A stretch of 46,010 nt of DNA, from positions 16,208-62,217 of the forward strand of contig NZ_JAKEVD010000029.1 of NCBI RefSeq assembly GCF_022398325.1, given 5' to 3'. This document shows positions 16,607-25,600 of this stretch, piece by piece. A program made the translations under genes and the position numbers. This DNA comes from Shewanella sp. Isolate13 (GTDB lineage: Bacteria > Pseudomonadota > Gammaproteobacteria > Enterobacterales > Shewanellaceae). Positions within the stretch are counted from its first letter, which is position 1. Every line of letters starts with the position of its first letter. Under the pieces are notes generated by a model. The model was not told where the DNA came from, did not search any database, and was given only the letters and a program-made list of their open reading frames with translations.

Positions 16607-19204
16607 TTAAACTGCTGATTGGAAAATCACTTCGTCGGCTTTTGCCGTGTACGATGCAATCTGATCGAAGTTCAAGTAACGGTAAGTGTCAGCTGCTGTC
16701 GCATCTAACTCTTTCGCGTATGTCTGATACTCATCAGGAGATGGCAGACGACCAAGAAGCGCCGCCACTGCCGCAAGCTCGGCTGATGCCAGATAAACAT
16801 TTGCACCAGTACCTAGACGGTTCGGGAAGTTACGAGTTGAAGTAGAAACCACCGTTGCACCTTCAGCAACACGTGCTTGGTTACCCATACACAGTGAACA
16901 GCCTGGGATCTCGATACGCGCACCGACACGACCAAAGATAGCGTAATAGCCTTCTTCAGTTAGCTGATCGCGATCCATCTTAGTTGGCGGCGCAATCCAC
17001 AAGCGTGTTGGTAGAGTCGATGCAAACTTATCTAGCATTTTACCCGTTGCACGGAAGTGACCAATGTTCGTCATACAAGAACCGACGAACACTTCATCGA
17101 TCTTAGTATTAACCACAGATGAAAGTAGAATCGCATCATCAGGATCATTCGGCGCACAAAGAATTGGCTCTTTGATTTCATTCAAATCAATCTCGATAAC
17201 TTCTGCGTACTCAGCATCGCTATCCGCTTCCATTAGCTCAGGGTTCGCTAGCCACTCTTGCATCGCGGTAATACGACGTTCGATAGTGCGACGGTCGCCA
17301 TAACCTTCGGCAATCATCCACTTAAGCATAACGATGTTTGAGTTTAGGTATTCGATGATTGGCTCTTTGCCTAGCTTGATGGTACAACCTGCGGCGCTAC
17401 GCTCAGCCGATGCATCTGAAAGCTCGAATGCCTGCTCAACTTTAAGCTGCTCAAGGCCTTCAATCTCAAGTACGCGACCAGAGAAGGCGTTGATCTTACC
17501 TTTCTTCTCTACCGTGAGCAGACCCATCTCAATCGCTTTATGGGGAATAGCATGTACCAAGTCACGTAGCGTGATACCTGGCTGCATTTCACCTTTAAAG
17601 CGTACTAAGATCGATTCAGGCATATCCAGTGGCATCACTCCTGTTGCTGCAGCAAATGCGACAAGGCCAGAACCTGCTGGGAACGAAATACCGATAGGGA
17701 AACGTGTATGCGAGTCGCCGCCTGTACCTACAGTATCTGGCAGTAACATACGGTTTAACCAAGAGTGGATAACACCATCACCAGGACGTAGCGCAACGCC
17801 GCCACGATTCATGATGAAATCAGGCAGTGTATGGTGCGTGTTCACGTCAACTGGCTTTGGATAAGCCGCAGTGTGACAGAAAGACTGCATGGTTAAATCA
17901 GCGCTGAAACCAAGACAAGCCAGATCTTTAAGCTCATCACGAGTCATAGGGCCTGTAGTATCTTGTGAACCCACAGAGGTCATCTTAGGCTCACAATATT
18001 GGCCAGGACGAATACCTGTAACGCCACATGCCTTACCTACCATCTTCTGCGCAAGGGTATAACCCTTACCAGTGTCCGCCACATCTTGTGGACGTACGAA
18101 TTCAGTTGAGGCTTCAAGACCTAATGTTTCACGAGCTCGATCTGTTAGGCCACGACCGATAATAAGTGGAATACGGCCACCAGCGCGAACCTCATCCATC
18201 AACACATCGGTTTTCAGCGAGAACTGTGAAATCACTTCATCAGTATCATGACGCTTAACAAGGCCTTCATATGGATAGATGTCGATTACATCGCCCATCT
18301 CCATCTTACTTACATCTAGCTCGATTGGCAGTGCGCCTGCATCTTCCATGGTGTTGAAGAAGATAGGTGCAATCTTGCCACCCAAACAGAAACCACCTGC
18401 ACGCTTGTTAGGAACGTTCGGGATATCATCGCCCATGAACCACAATACTGAGTTAGTCGCTGACTTACGCGAAGAACCTGTACCGACAACGTCACCCACA
18501 TAAACCAGTGGGAAACCTTTAGTTTTAAGTGATTCAATCTCTTTGATTGGACCGATAACACCCGCTTCATCAGGAACGATACCGTCACGCGCGTTTTTAA
18601 GCATAGCTAGTGCATGCAGTGGGATATCTGGACGTGACCATGCATCTGGTGCCGGAGATAAGTCATCGGTATTGGTTTCGCCCGATACTTTAAATACGGT
18701 TAATGAGATTTTTTCTGCAAGCTTAGGACGAGAAAGGAACCATTCAGCGTCTGCCCAAGAGTGAACAACCTGCTTAGCAAAGTCGTTACCCGCCTGCATT
18801 TTTTCGACAACGTCATGATACGCATCGAACATAAGTAGAGTGTGAGATAAGGCTTTTACTGCAAGCGGTGCTTGCGCGTCGTTATCTAACTGAGCGATCA
18901 ATGGCTCAATGTTATAACCACCTTGCATAGTACCAAGCAGCTCAACTGCGCGCTCAGACGATAAGATAGAAGATGACGCTTCGCCTTTTGCGACTGCATC
19001 TAAGAAACCAGCTTTAACGTATGCGGCTTCATCAACACCTGGTGGGATACGGTTTTCAAGCAGATCGAGAATAAACTCTTCTTCACCTGCAGGTGGATTT
19101 TTTACCAATTCGACTAGTTGTGCCACTTGTTGGGCATCTAATGGCTTAGGGACTACGCCCTCTGAAGCACGTTCTGCGACGTGTTTACGATATGCTTCTA
19201 GCAC
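16607..19204 (-). CDS. acnB: Bifunctional aconitate hydratase 2 / 2-methylisocitrate dehydratase
   Basis: AcnB isomerises citrate to isocitrate through cis-aconitate in the TCA cycle and can also act on 2-methyl-cis-aconitate. The 865-residue length equals E. coli AcnB. The N-terminal HEAT-like domain (MLEAYRKHVAERASEGVVPK) is followed by the swivel domain (GDVVGTGSSRKSATNSVLWF) and the catalytic domains. The 4Fe-4S ligand motifs FVGSCMTNIGHFRA and GCSLCMGNQARV are present, as are GGDSHTRFPIGISF and the tail. It is monocistronic. A CRP-like half-palindrome and a -10 TATAAT lie about 120-155 bases upstream of the start on the minus strand, in line with CRP control known for E. coli acnB. Confidence 0.98.
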   Translation of the reverse strand: MLEAYRKHVAERASEGVVPKPLDAQQVAQLVELVKNPPAGEEEFILDLLENRIPPGVDEAAYVKAGFLDAVAKGEASSSILSSERAVELLGTMQGGYNIEPLIAQLDNDAQAPLAVKALSHTLLMFDAYHDVVEKMQAGNDFAKQVVHSWADAEWFLSRPKLAEKISLTVFKVSGETNTDDLSPAPDAWSRPDIPLHALAMLKNARDGIVPDEAGVIGPIKEIESLKTKGFPLVYVGDVVGTGSSRKSATNSVLWFMGDDIPNVPNKRAGGFCLGGKIAPIFFNTMEDAGALPIELDVSKMEMGDVIDIYPYEGLVKRHDTDEVISQFSLKTDVLMDEVRAGGRIPLIIGRGLTDRARETLGLEASTEFVRPQDVADTGKGYTLAQKMVGKACGVTGIRPGQYCEPKMTSVGSQDTTGPMTRDELKDLACLGFSADLTMQSFCHTAAYPKPVDVNTHHTLPDFIMNRGGVALRPGDGVIHSWLNRMLLPDTVGTGGDSHTRFPIGISFPAGSGLVAFAAATGVMPLDMPESILVRFKGEMQPGITLRDLVHAIPHKAIEMGLLTVEKKGKINAFSGRVLEIEGLEQLKVEQAFELSDASAERSAAGCTIKLGKEPIIEYLNSNIVMLKWMIAEGYGDRRTIERRITAMQEWLANPELMEADSDAEYAEVIEIDLNEIKEPILCAPNDPDDAILLSSVVNTKIDEVFVGSCMTNIGHFRATGKMLDKFASTLPTRLWIAPPTKMDRDQLTEEGYYAIFGRVGARIEIPGCSLCMGNQARVAEGATVVSTSTRNFPNRLGTGANVYLASAELAAVAALLGRLPSPDEYQTYAKELDATAADTYRYLNFDQIASYTAKADEVIFQSAV

Positions 19205-19232
19205 GGCAACATTCCTCTTTGTTTGGCGTTCA

Positions 19233-19253
19233 ATACCAATCTAAGATTGATAT
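19233..19253. repeat. Imperfect palindrome containing ACCAATC
   Basis: ATACCAATCT and AGATTGATAT are inverted copies with one mismatch around a single A, in the acnB leader. The half-site resembles the TACCAATCAGTA ends of the MITE-like element at 36031-36313, so this may be a solo remnant or footprint of that family. Confidence 0.4.
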
Positions 19254-19345
19254 AACAGCGAAACTGCTCGTCTTCAAATTGAAACTGACAGCTCGGCAGG
19301 CTCGACCCTTCATTCGAGCGCTATTATACTACAGCTTTACAAAAG

Positions 19346-19361
19346 TATGAATCCGATCACA
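19346..19361 (-). promoter_or_regulatory. Candidate CRP site upstream of acnB
   Basis: TATGAATCCGATCACA fits TGTGA-N6-TCACA with one changed half-site base. On the minus strand a TATAAT -10 hexamer occupies 19328-19323, so the site overlaps the -35 region, roughly where a class II activator would bind. Confidence 0.35.
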
Positions 19362-19628
19362 CTTCAGCAAAACTAAAACAACACTCAATCGACATCTCGA
19401 GCTATACAGTAGAACTATTCGCTCAAAAAGAAAACTAGACCATAGTGGGAAAGTTTGATCTAAATTATATAAATCATAGATTTAAATGTATTTCAGCCTC
19501 GATTCACTGCTCAAAATCCCAGCTAAAATAGCCCTGAGGATAGTGGTATCATCTAGGTATTATTTATAAAGCAGCCCACTTTCACAGCTACTATTCACCA
19601 AAGTTATAATGAACATAATTGGACACTT

Positions 19629-20294
19629 ATGAGTACAGCAGCACTAAAAGCCGTTATTTTCGATATGGATGGAGTACTAATCGACTCCGAACCTACGTGG
19701 CAAATTGCCGAGCATACGGTACTAACCGAGCTAGGTTTAAACGTTTCCATGGAGGATATGGCTCTCACAACGGGGCTGAGAATCGATCAGGTCGTGGCCT
19801 TTTGGTATAGCCGCTCTCCTTGGGATAACTATGATAACCAACAAACGGCGCAGGCCATTGTCGAGCGGGTAGTCAGCCATATCACTACACATGGAGAACC
19901 GATGACAGGCGTTATAAAAGCACTCCAAGCCTGCCAAGAGCGTGGTCTAAGAGTCGGTCTGGCCACCTCATCTTCTAGCGATATCATCAATGCTGTTTTA
20001 AACAGGCTGCAGATCGCAGAATATTTTCATGCCATCAAGTCTGCCGAACACTTGGCTTATGGCAAACCCCACCCAGAGGTATATTTAAGCTGCGCTCAGG
20101 CACTAAATATTGATCCTATCTATTGTCTAGCGATTGAGGATTCATTCAATGGATTAGTCTCTGCTCGCGCAGCTAATATGCAAACCATCGCGATTCCAGA
20201 AGCTAAAGATGCTGCACTCAGCAAGTGGGCCATTGCACATCATCGGCTCGACAACCTAGCCGAGCTAGCAGAGTTTTTGGCTAAGCATAGCTAG
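19629..20294 (+). CDS. hxpB: HAD-family hexitol/sugar phosphatase (YniC/HxpB-like)
   Basis: A 221-residue haloacid-dehalogenase hydrolase. Motif I is FDMDGVLIDSEP with nucleophile Asp12 and Asp14, followed by a helical cap domain, motif II in GLATSSSS, motif III lysine in YGKPHPEVY, and motif IV in CLAIEDSFNG. This matches the beta-phosphoglucomutase-like subgroup that includes E. coli HxpB (YniC), a 2-deoxyglucose-6-phosphate and hexitol phosphatase. The exact substrate is uncertain. It stands alone in the gap opposite acnB. The 424-base region between the two starts is AT-rich; apart from the acnB elements I see nothing firm in it. Confidence 0.85.
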   Translation: MSTAALKAVIFDMDGVLIDSEPTWQIAEHTVLTELGLNVSMEDMALTTGLRIDQVVAFWYSRSPWDNYDNQQTAQAIVERVVSHITTHGEPMTGVIKALQACQERGLRVGLATSSSSDIINAVLNRLQIAEYFHAIKSAEHLAYGKPHPEVYLSCAQALNIDPIYCLAIEDSFNGLVSARAANMQTIAIPEAKDAALSKWAIAHHRLDNLAELAEFLAKHS

Positions 20295-20336
20295 CCAAAG
20301 AGCTCCCCCCTAACTCACGCCAAGGTAGAAAAATAA

Positions 20337-20360
20337 AAAGCCCATCTTTAGACGGGCTTT
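20337..20360. terminator. Terminator between hxpB and the patatin gene
   Basis: AAAGCCC and GGGCTTT pair, extended inside by TCT/AGA after one mismatch. A-runs to the left and T to the right allow use from both sides by the two convergent genes. Confidence 0.75.
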
Positions 20361-20379
20361 AAATCTTATCGACTTGAAC

Positions 20380-22596
20380 CTACCAGTTCTTTCCGAGAAA
20401 CAGGAATATGGTTTTCTCGCCATCATCGGATGCACCAAAACCGAAGGCGGCCGGACCAACACTGGTATCAATTCCTAAGTATAAGCTTCCAGCATAAATA
20501 AGGTCATCTAACGACACGCTATCTTTTTGGCTCCATACATTACCCGCCTCGATACTGGTACCTAAATATAACGGATATTCGGTCATACCCAGTACGTCTC
20601 GACCTAAGTCATACTGATACACAAAGGCGCCAAAAATTTTATGTGAACCGTACAGGGCGTTCTTGTGGTAACCCGATAGATTCAAGAAGCCACCTAACTC
20701 AGAAACGTTGACAGTAAAGGCACCATCCTTATCAACGGTCGCCAATGATGCTATCCCCACAAAGGCATGATTCCCCACACCGACGGCACCACGCCAATCG
20801 GCTTCATACTGCATAGAGAAGTCATTGGAGTCGCCTATACCATCGAGTTCATATCCCTCTTTTCTGAGATACACATTGAAGGTAAAACGATTGCCCGATG
20901 TTGGGAAGTTGATACTATTTAAGTCATCATAGGCAAATTTAAAGTAGCCACCATAACCGGTGTAATCCACCTTACCAAAACCCCAGACATCATTTTCAAG
21001 ATCGCCCATTTCGCCCAGTATGCCGATTTCAACCATACCGTTTTGAGTGTAATTGGCACCAATCCCCAGCTCTGTACGATAAGCAGTTTGTCTTAGCTCC
21101 AACACTCGGCTGTTATTTTCAAAAAAGCTCCAGTCTTTGAGTTCATACTCCACCCGTGCACGGCTGAAGTAGGACTGATCTCTAGCTAACGGTTGATAAA
21201 ACTCCGATGCTAATAACTTGTCGTAACCAAGTGAGACCTCGTTACGCCACTCTCCTCCGGTCTCAGTTAACTCCGTCATGGTGTAAGCCACATCGAGTGA
21301 AACGGCAGAGTCTAAGCTAAAATCATCTTCCCAACTAAAGCCGAGCTGAAAATAGTTCGGCCCCCAAGACTTTGCCTTAGTAGTTACGGTAAGTACGCGT
21401 CCCTCTTCCGTATCGGAAAATTCCGCATCAACTCGCTCAAACTTATCTAGGGCATAAATTCTTTTTAAACCAGCCTCTAGCTCCTCTACTGTAACAGCTT
21501 CACCAACATTGAGATCTAGATTGTCTGCGAGAAGCCTTTCACTCACTTTGGAGTCATTATCATAAATAATCTTAAGTAACGGCCTATCAATATCGGCTAG
21601 CCACTGCCTACTCTTTTCTTTTTTATGGGCCAAATATTGTTTGTACTCGCCAGCATCGTCACTATATTGCTCAAGCTTGTCGCTTTGCTCCCGCGCAGCG
21701 ATCTCACCTAGCGGCAGCGCGATAGGCATGATGCTAAAATCTGTGGTGCTTAACTCACCGATGTTTGGCCTGATCAAGATATCATGATCGCTAAGCAGGG
21801 CTTTTTGCCTCTCTGAACTCGCATTAGTAAGCATGGTGGAAAGCTGATTCAGTACCGCAACCGTACTATTAAGCTCATCCTTACCGACCAAGGGAGAGCC
21901 GATATCGACAGCAATAATAATATCTGCACCCATGGCCTTCACCACATCGACAGGCATATTGTTTGCGATCCCGCCATCCACCAATAACTTGCCGTCAATG
22001 ACCGCCGGCTGTAAGGCACCAGGAACCGAGGCGGATGCCTGCATCGCAGCAACAACACTGCCGGAGCTGAGCACCACAGGCTCACTGGTAACGAGATTCG
22101 TTGCAACCGCACGGTATGGAATAGCAAGATCATCGAAATGGCCGAATTGATGCACCAAGTTTGTAGAGCTACGCAACAACAGCGACATCGTCTGTCCTCG
22201 AAGCAAACCCGCAGGGGTTTTAACTTCCTCGTCACTGTAGCCAACGTTTATTGGAATATTGAACTGATCGCGAGTCTCTTTATCTCGGTAACTTAATGAC
22301 TCTCGCGGGATGGTATCTGAATAACCTTTACTCCAATCGGTATTCATCATGATGGCTTCAATTTCTGCCGCGCTATAACCTAAGGCATACATGCCCCCGA
22401 CATAGGCGCCGATACTGGTTCCAGCGATATAATCAACGGGGATCTTTTTCTCTTCGAGTACCTTAAGCACGCCGATATGCGCTGCGCCTTTAGCACCGCC
22501 ACCACTCAGGACTAAACCAATTTTTGGCCGCTCTTCAGCAAACGAAAACTGCGAACTAGCTAGCGCTAGAAAAAGAATAATAACTCTTTTAATCAT
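20380..22596 (-). CDS. Patatin-like phospholipase fused to POTRA and outer-membrane beta-barrel (PlpD-like)
   Basis: A 738-residue outer-membrane protein. A signal peptide (about 1-20, ending FSFA) is followed by a patatin domain with the oxyanion loop SGGGAKGAAHIG (31-42), the nucleophile Ser61 in GTSIG and the catalytic Asp207 in DGG, so the Ser-Asp dyad is intact. A POTRA-like domain spans about 320-400, and the rest is a BamA/Omp85-type barrel of alternating strands ending FLFLGKNW. This is the architecture of Pseudomonas PlpD, a type Vd autotransporter that secretes a lipase. The last residue is Trp where many barrels end in Phe. Phospholipase activity at the surface is inferred from the family. 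It is monocistronic. Confidence 0.92.
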   Translation of the reverse strand: MIKRVIILFLALASSQFSFAEERPKIGLVLSGGGAKGAAHIGVLKVLEEKKIPVDYIAGTSIGAYVGGMYALGYSAAEIEAIMMNTDWSKGYSDTIPRESLSYRDKETRDQFNIPINVGYSDEEVKTPAGLLRGQTMSLLLRSSTNLVHQFGHFDDLAIPYRAVATNLVTSEPVVLSSGSVVAAMQASASVPGALQPAVIDGKLLVDGGIANNMPVDVVKAMGADIIIAVDIGSPLVGKDELNSTVAVLNQLSTMLTNASSERQKALLSDHDILIRPNIGELSTTDFSIMPIALPLGEIAAREQSDKLEQYSDDAGEYKQYLAHKKEKSRQWLADIDRPLLKIIYDNDSKVSERLLADNLDLNVGEAVTVEELEAGLKRIYALDKFERVDAEFSDTEEGRVLTVTTKAKSWGPNYFQLGFSWEDDFSLDSAVSLDVAYTMTELTETGGEWRNEVSLGYDKLLASEFYQPLARDQSYFSRARVEYELKDWSFFENNSRVLELRQTAYRTELGIGANYTQNGMVEIGILGEMGDLENDVWGFGKVDYTGYGGYFKFAYDDLNSINFPTSGNRFTFNVYLRKEGYELDGIGDSNDFSMQYEADWRGAVGVGNHAFVGIASLATVDKDGAFTVNVSELGGFLNLSGYHKNALYGSHKIFGAFVYQYDLGRDVLGMTEYPLYLGTSIEAGNVWSQKDSVSLDDLIYAGSLYLGIDTSVGPAAFGFGASDDGEKTIFLFLGKNW

Positions 22597-22650
22597 AATG
22601 ACTTATTTAGCTCTTCTACTGGTATCTTAACGTATTTTATTTAGTGGCAA

Positions 22651-22668
22651 TGCGCAAGGAATTGCGCA
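22651..22668. terminator. Short hairpin after the sensor gene
   Basis: TGCGCAA and TTGCGCA form a perfect 7-base stem around GGAA, 8 bases beyond the stop of the minus-strand sensor gene. The T-tract (CTTTT) is on the plus-strand side only, so its use as a terminator for the sensor gene is doubtful. Confidence 0.35.
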
Positions 22669-22676
22669 CTTTTCGG

Positions 22677-25600
22677 CTAACCTTCTAGGCTTAACTCTTG
22701 CTCTAGCCCCATATACTCTTCAATTGCAGCAAGTGGCATGGGCTTAGCAAAGTAATAGCCCTGAATCACATAGCATCCTCGACTGAATACATGTTCGAGT
22801 TGCTCATGGGTTTCAACGCCTTCGGCAACGACATCTAACTTTAAGTTTCTCGCGAGCTCTATAATACTGCTTGCTATCGCCTGATCGGCCTTATTGGTTG
22901 CGATATCAATCAAGAAAGAGCGATCAATCTTAAGAGTGTTAACTTCAAAATGTCGTAAGTAAGCCAGCGATGAATATCCCGTACCAAAATCATCAATTGC
23001 GACATCGATACCTATCTCTTTAAGCGCTTTAAGGTGTTGCTTAGCGACTTTGAGCTCTTTCATCAATACCCCTTCGGTGATCTCTAATGAGAGCGAAGAG
23101 TTTGGCATGCCAGTTTCAGCCATGATCTGTTGAACACCGCTAATAAAATCTGGAAGACGAAAATGTAGCGCTGAGATGTTGACCGAAACCTTAATAGGCT
23201 CTGCTAATTGCTCCGCCCAACGTGCTCCATATAGGCATGCCTCTCGCATCACCCAACGATCTATCTCAACAATAAGTCCGCACGCCTCCGCAACCTTGAT
23301 GAAGATGTCAGTTCGAATAAAGCCCTCTTTAGGGTGGCGCCAACGTAGCAGAGCTTCCACACCAACGAGCTTATCATTTTGTAAAATATCAATTTGCGGT
23401 TGAAAATGCAGCTCCAGCTGATTTCTCTCTATTGCCTTACGCAGATCAGCTTCTAACTTTAAGTGATAAAGTGCTTCTGCATTACGCTCCTCAGAATAAT
23501 ACTTAAAGTGGCCACGTCCCTCCTCCTTAGCATGATACATAGCCAGGTCCGCATTTTTAATTAACGCCTCGGGTTGCTTCGCATCTTCAGGCCATAAACT
23601 CACGCCTATGCTGGTTGAGATGTAAAACTCTCGACCGTAAAGCATAAAGGGTCGCTCAATACTCGCGAGTAACTGTTCACACAGGTAGTTTATCGCATCG
23701 ATATTTGGGCCATCTCTAAGCAGAATAACAAACTCGTCCCCACCGAAGCGGCACAAGACATTTTCATCAGAGATTAGCGCCTGTAAGCGGTTAGATGCCT
23801 CAACTAGTAAGGCATCTCCCATACTATGCCCATAGGAGTCATTTACATGTTTAAACCTATCTAAATCTAAGAAGAGTAACGCTAAACTTGTACCATCCTT
23901 TTCAGCCTGATATACAGATTGAGAAAGTTTACTCGAAAATAATGAGCGATTAGGCAAGCCCGTCAGCACATCGTAATTGGCTAAACGACGAAGATCGGCC
24001 TCGGTACGCTTTCGCTCGGTAATATCTGAAAACACAGCCACGTAATGACTGGTGTCACCATGGGTATTCAAGATTGACGAAACGTTTAACCAGACGGGCC
24101 TATTGAGCCCCTCTCCGGTATCCACAAAACACTCACCAGTCCAACTCAGCCCCTGCTGCAATAAGTTGGCAATACTCGAACTCACTCCGTCTACCTGTAA
24201 CACCTCAAGGAATGCTAAGCCAATTAAGTTATCTGGCGCTAAACCAATCATATCTTGAGCCGACTTATTGGTAACTTGAATTCTCTCACTACTATCAAAG
24301 ATAAGCACAGCTTCAGAAGTGTTTTCAAACGCTTGCGCCAATAAGTAGACATCGTCTTTGAGCTTGCGCTGCTCGGTAATATCACTGTAGATCCCAGAAA
24401 CCCGCTCTATCACTCCAGTTGATAGACTGCGCTCAACAGGGCGTCCCATTACACGTACCCAGCCCATACTGCCGTCTGTGCGCCAGTATCGATACTCAAG
24501 CTCAAACCTATCGGTACGCTCCTGTAGCATATCTTCCCAAGCCGCCATCACTTCCGCTGCATCTTCTTGATGAATGGGGAACTCTTTCAGGCTTAGGTAT
24601 ACTTGCGGCTCTTCGGCACTCAACAATCCGGCAATGTTTTCTAGGCGAAACAGCTCCCCCTCTCGCTGCCATTCCCATAGCTCTGAGTTACTGCCTTTTA
24701 GCGCCTGTTTTAAACGATTTTCACTATTAGTCAGTGCTGAGTTCATGACTTTAAATGCTTTCACTTGGCGCTGACGAATAAGAATAACGCCAAGGGCTGC
24801 AAGCAATAAGCAGATAAGTAGCATTCCTTTAAACCATGAGCTCTGCCACCAAAATTTTTCCACATAAAAACGATAGGAAAATGGTTTGTCTGACCAAATT
24901 TCATTATCCATGCTGAGGATATCAAGTGCGTAGGCGCCGGACTCTAAACCGGAGATATTCAGCTGCGAGTTGCCATCAAGATAGATATAGCTAGCTTGTT
25001 TATCAAGGCCGCTACGACGCAGGCGATACTGGAGCTGCATCGGCTTTTCATCAAGGTAGTTATTACGGGATAACTGAAAACTGATCAATTGTGCCCCCGG
25101 CAAAATATGATAGTCATTCAGTGGCATCAAATTGAGTTCACTGTGGTCCTCAAAATAGATCTCTACTGACTCCAAGATCACTGAGTCATGAGCAGTTCGA
25201 TTTTCCAGTGTCTCAACATTGAGTAGCATTGCGCCATCAGGCGTACCGAGATAGACCCCTTCGTCAGCAGCAAAATAAGCCCCCTCATTTAGCTCATCGC
25301 TGATCCAGCCATCATGTGGTAAGACGGTGACAATTTCTCCGTCGATAAGGTTTTGGCGGATCATAGAACGGGGGCAGCCAATCAAACGGTAATGCCCCAA
25401 ATCCTCAATAAAATAGATGCCGCTACACTTAACCTTCCAGTCATCGGTCACGCTTCTAAGGGCACCGGTTTGCACATCATAGGAGATGAGCCCCTGGGCA
25501 TCCAAGCCAAGCCAAAGTTCTCCGGGATTAACCTCTTTAATGAATCGAACATTGGGTTCTCCTGAGCGAAAACTTAATGGTTCCAGTACCGGATGAAAAA

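Noticed and set aside
17334..17864. Open frame of 176 codons on the plus strand within acnB
   Set aside because: Fully antisense to conserved AcnB sequence, low-complexity composition and no ribosome binding site evidence.
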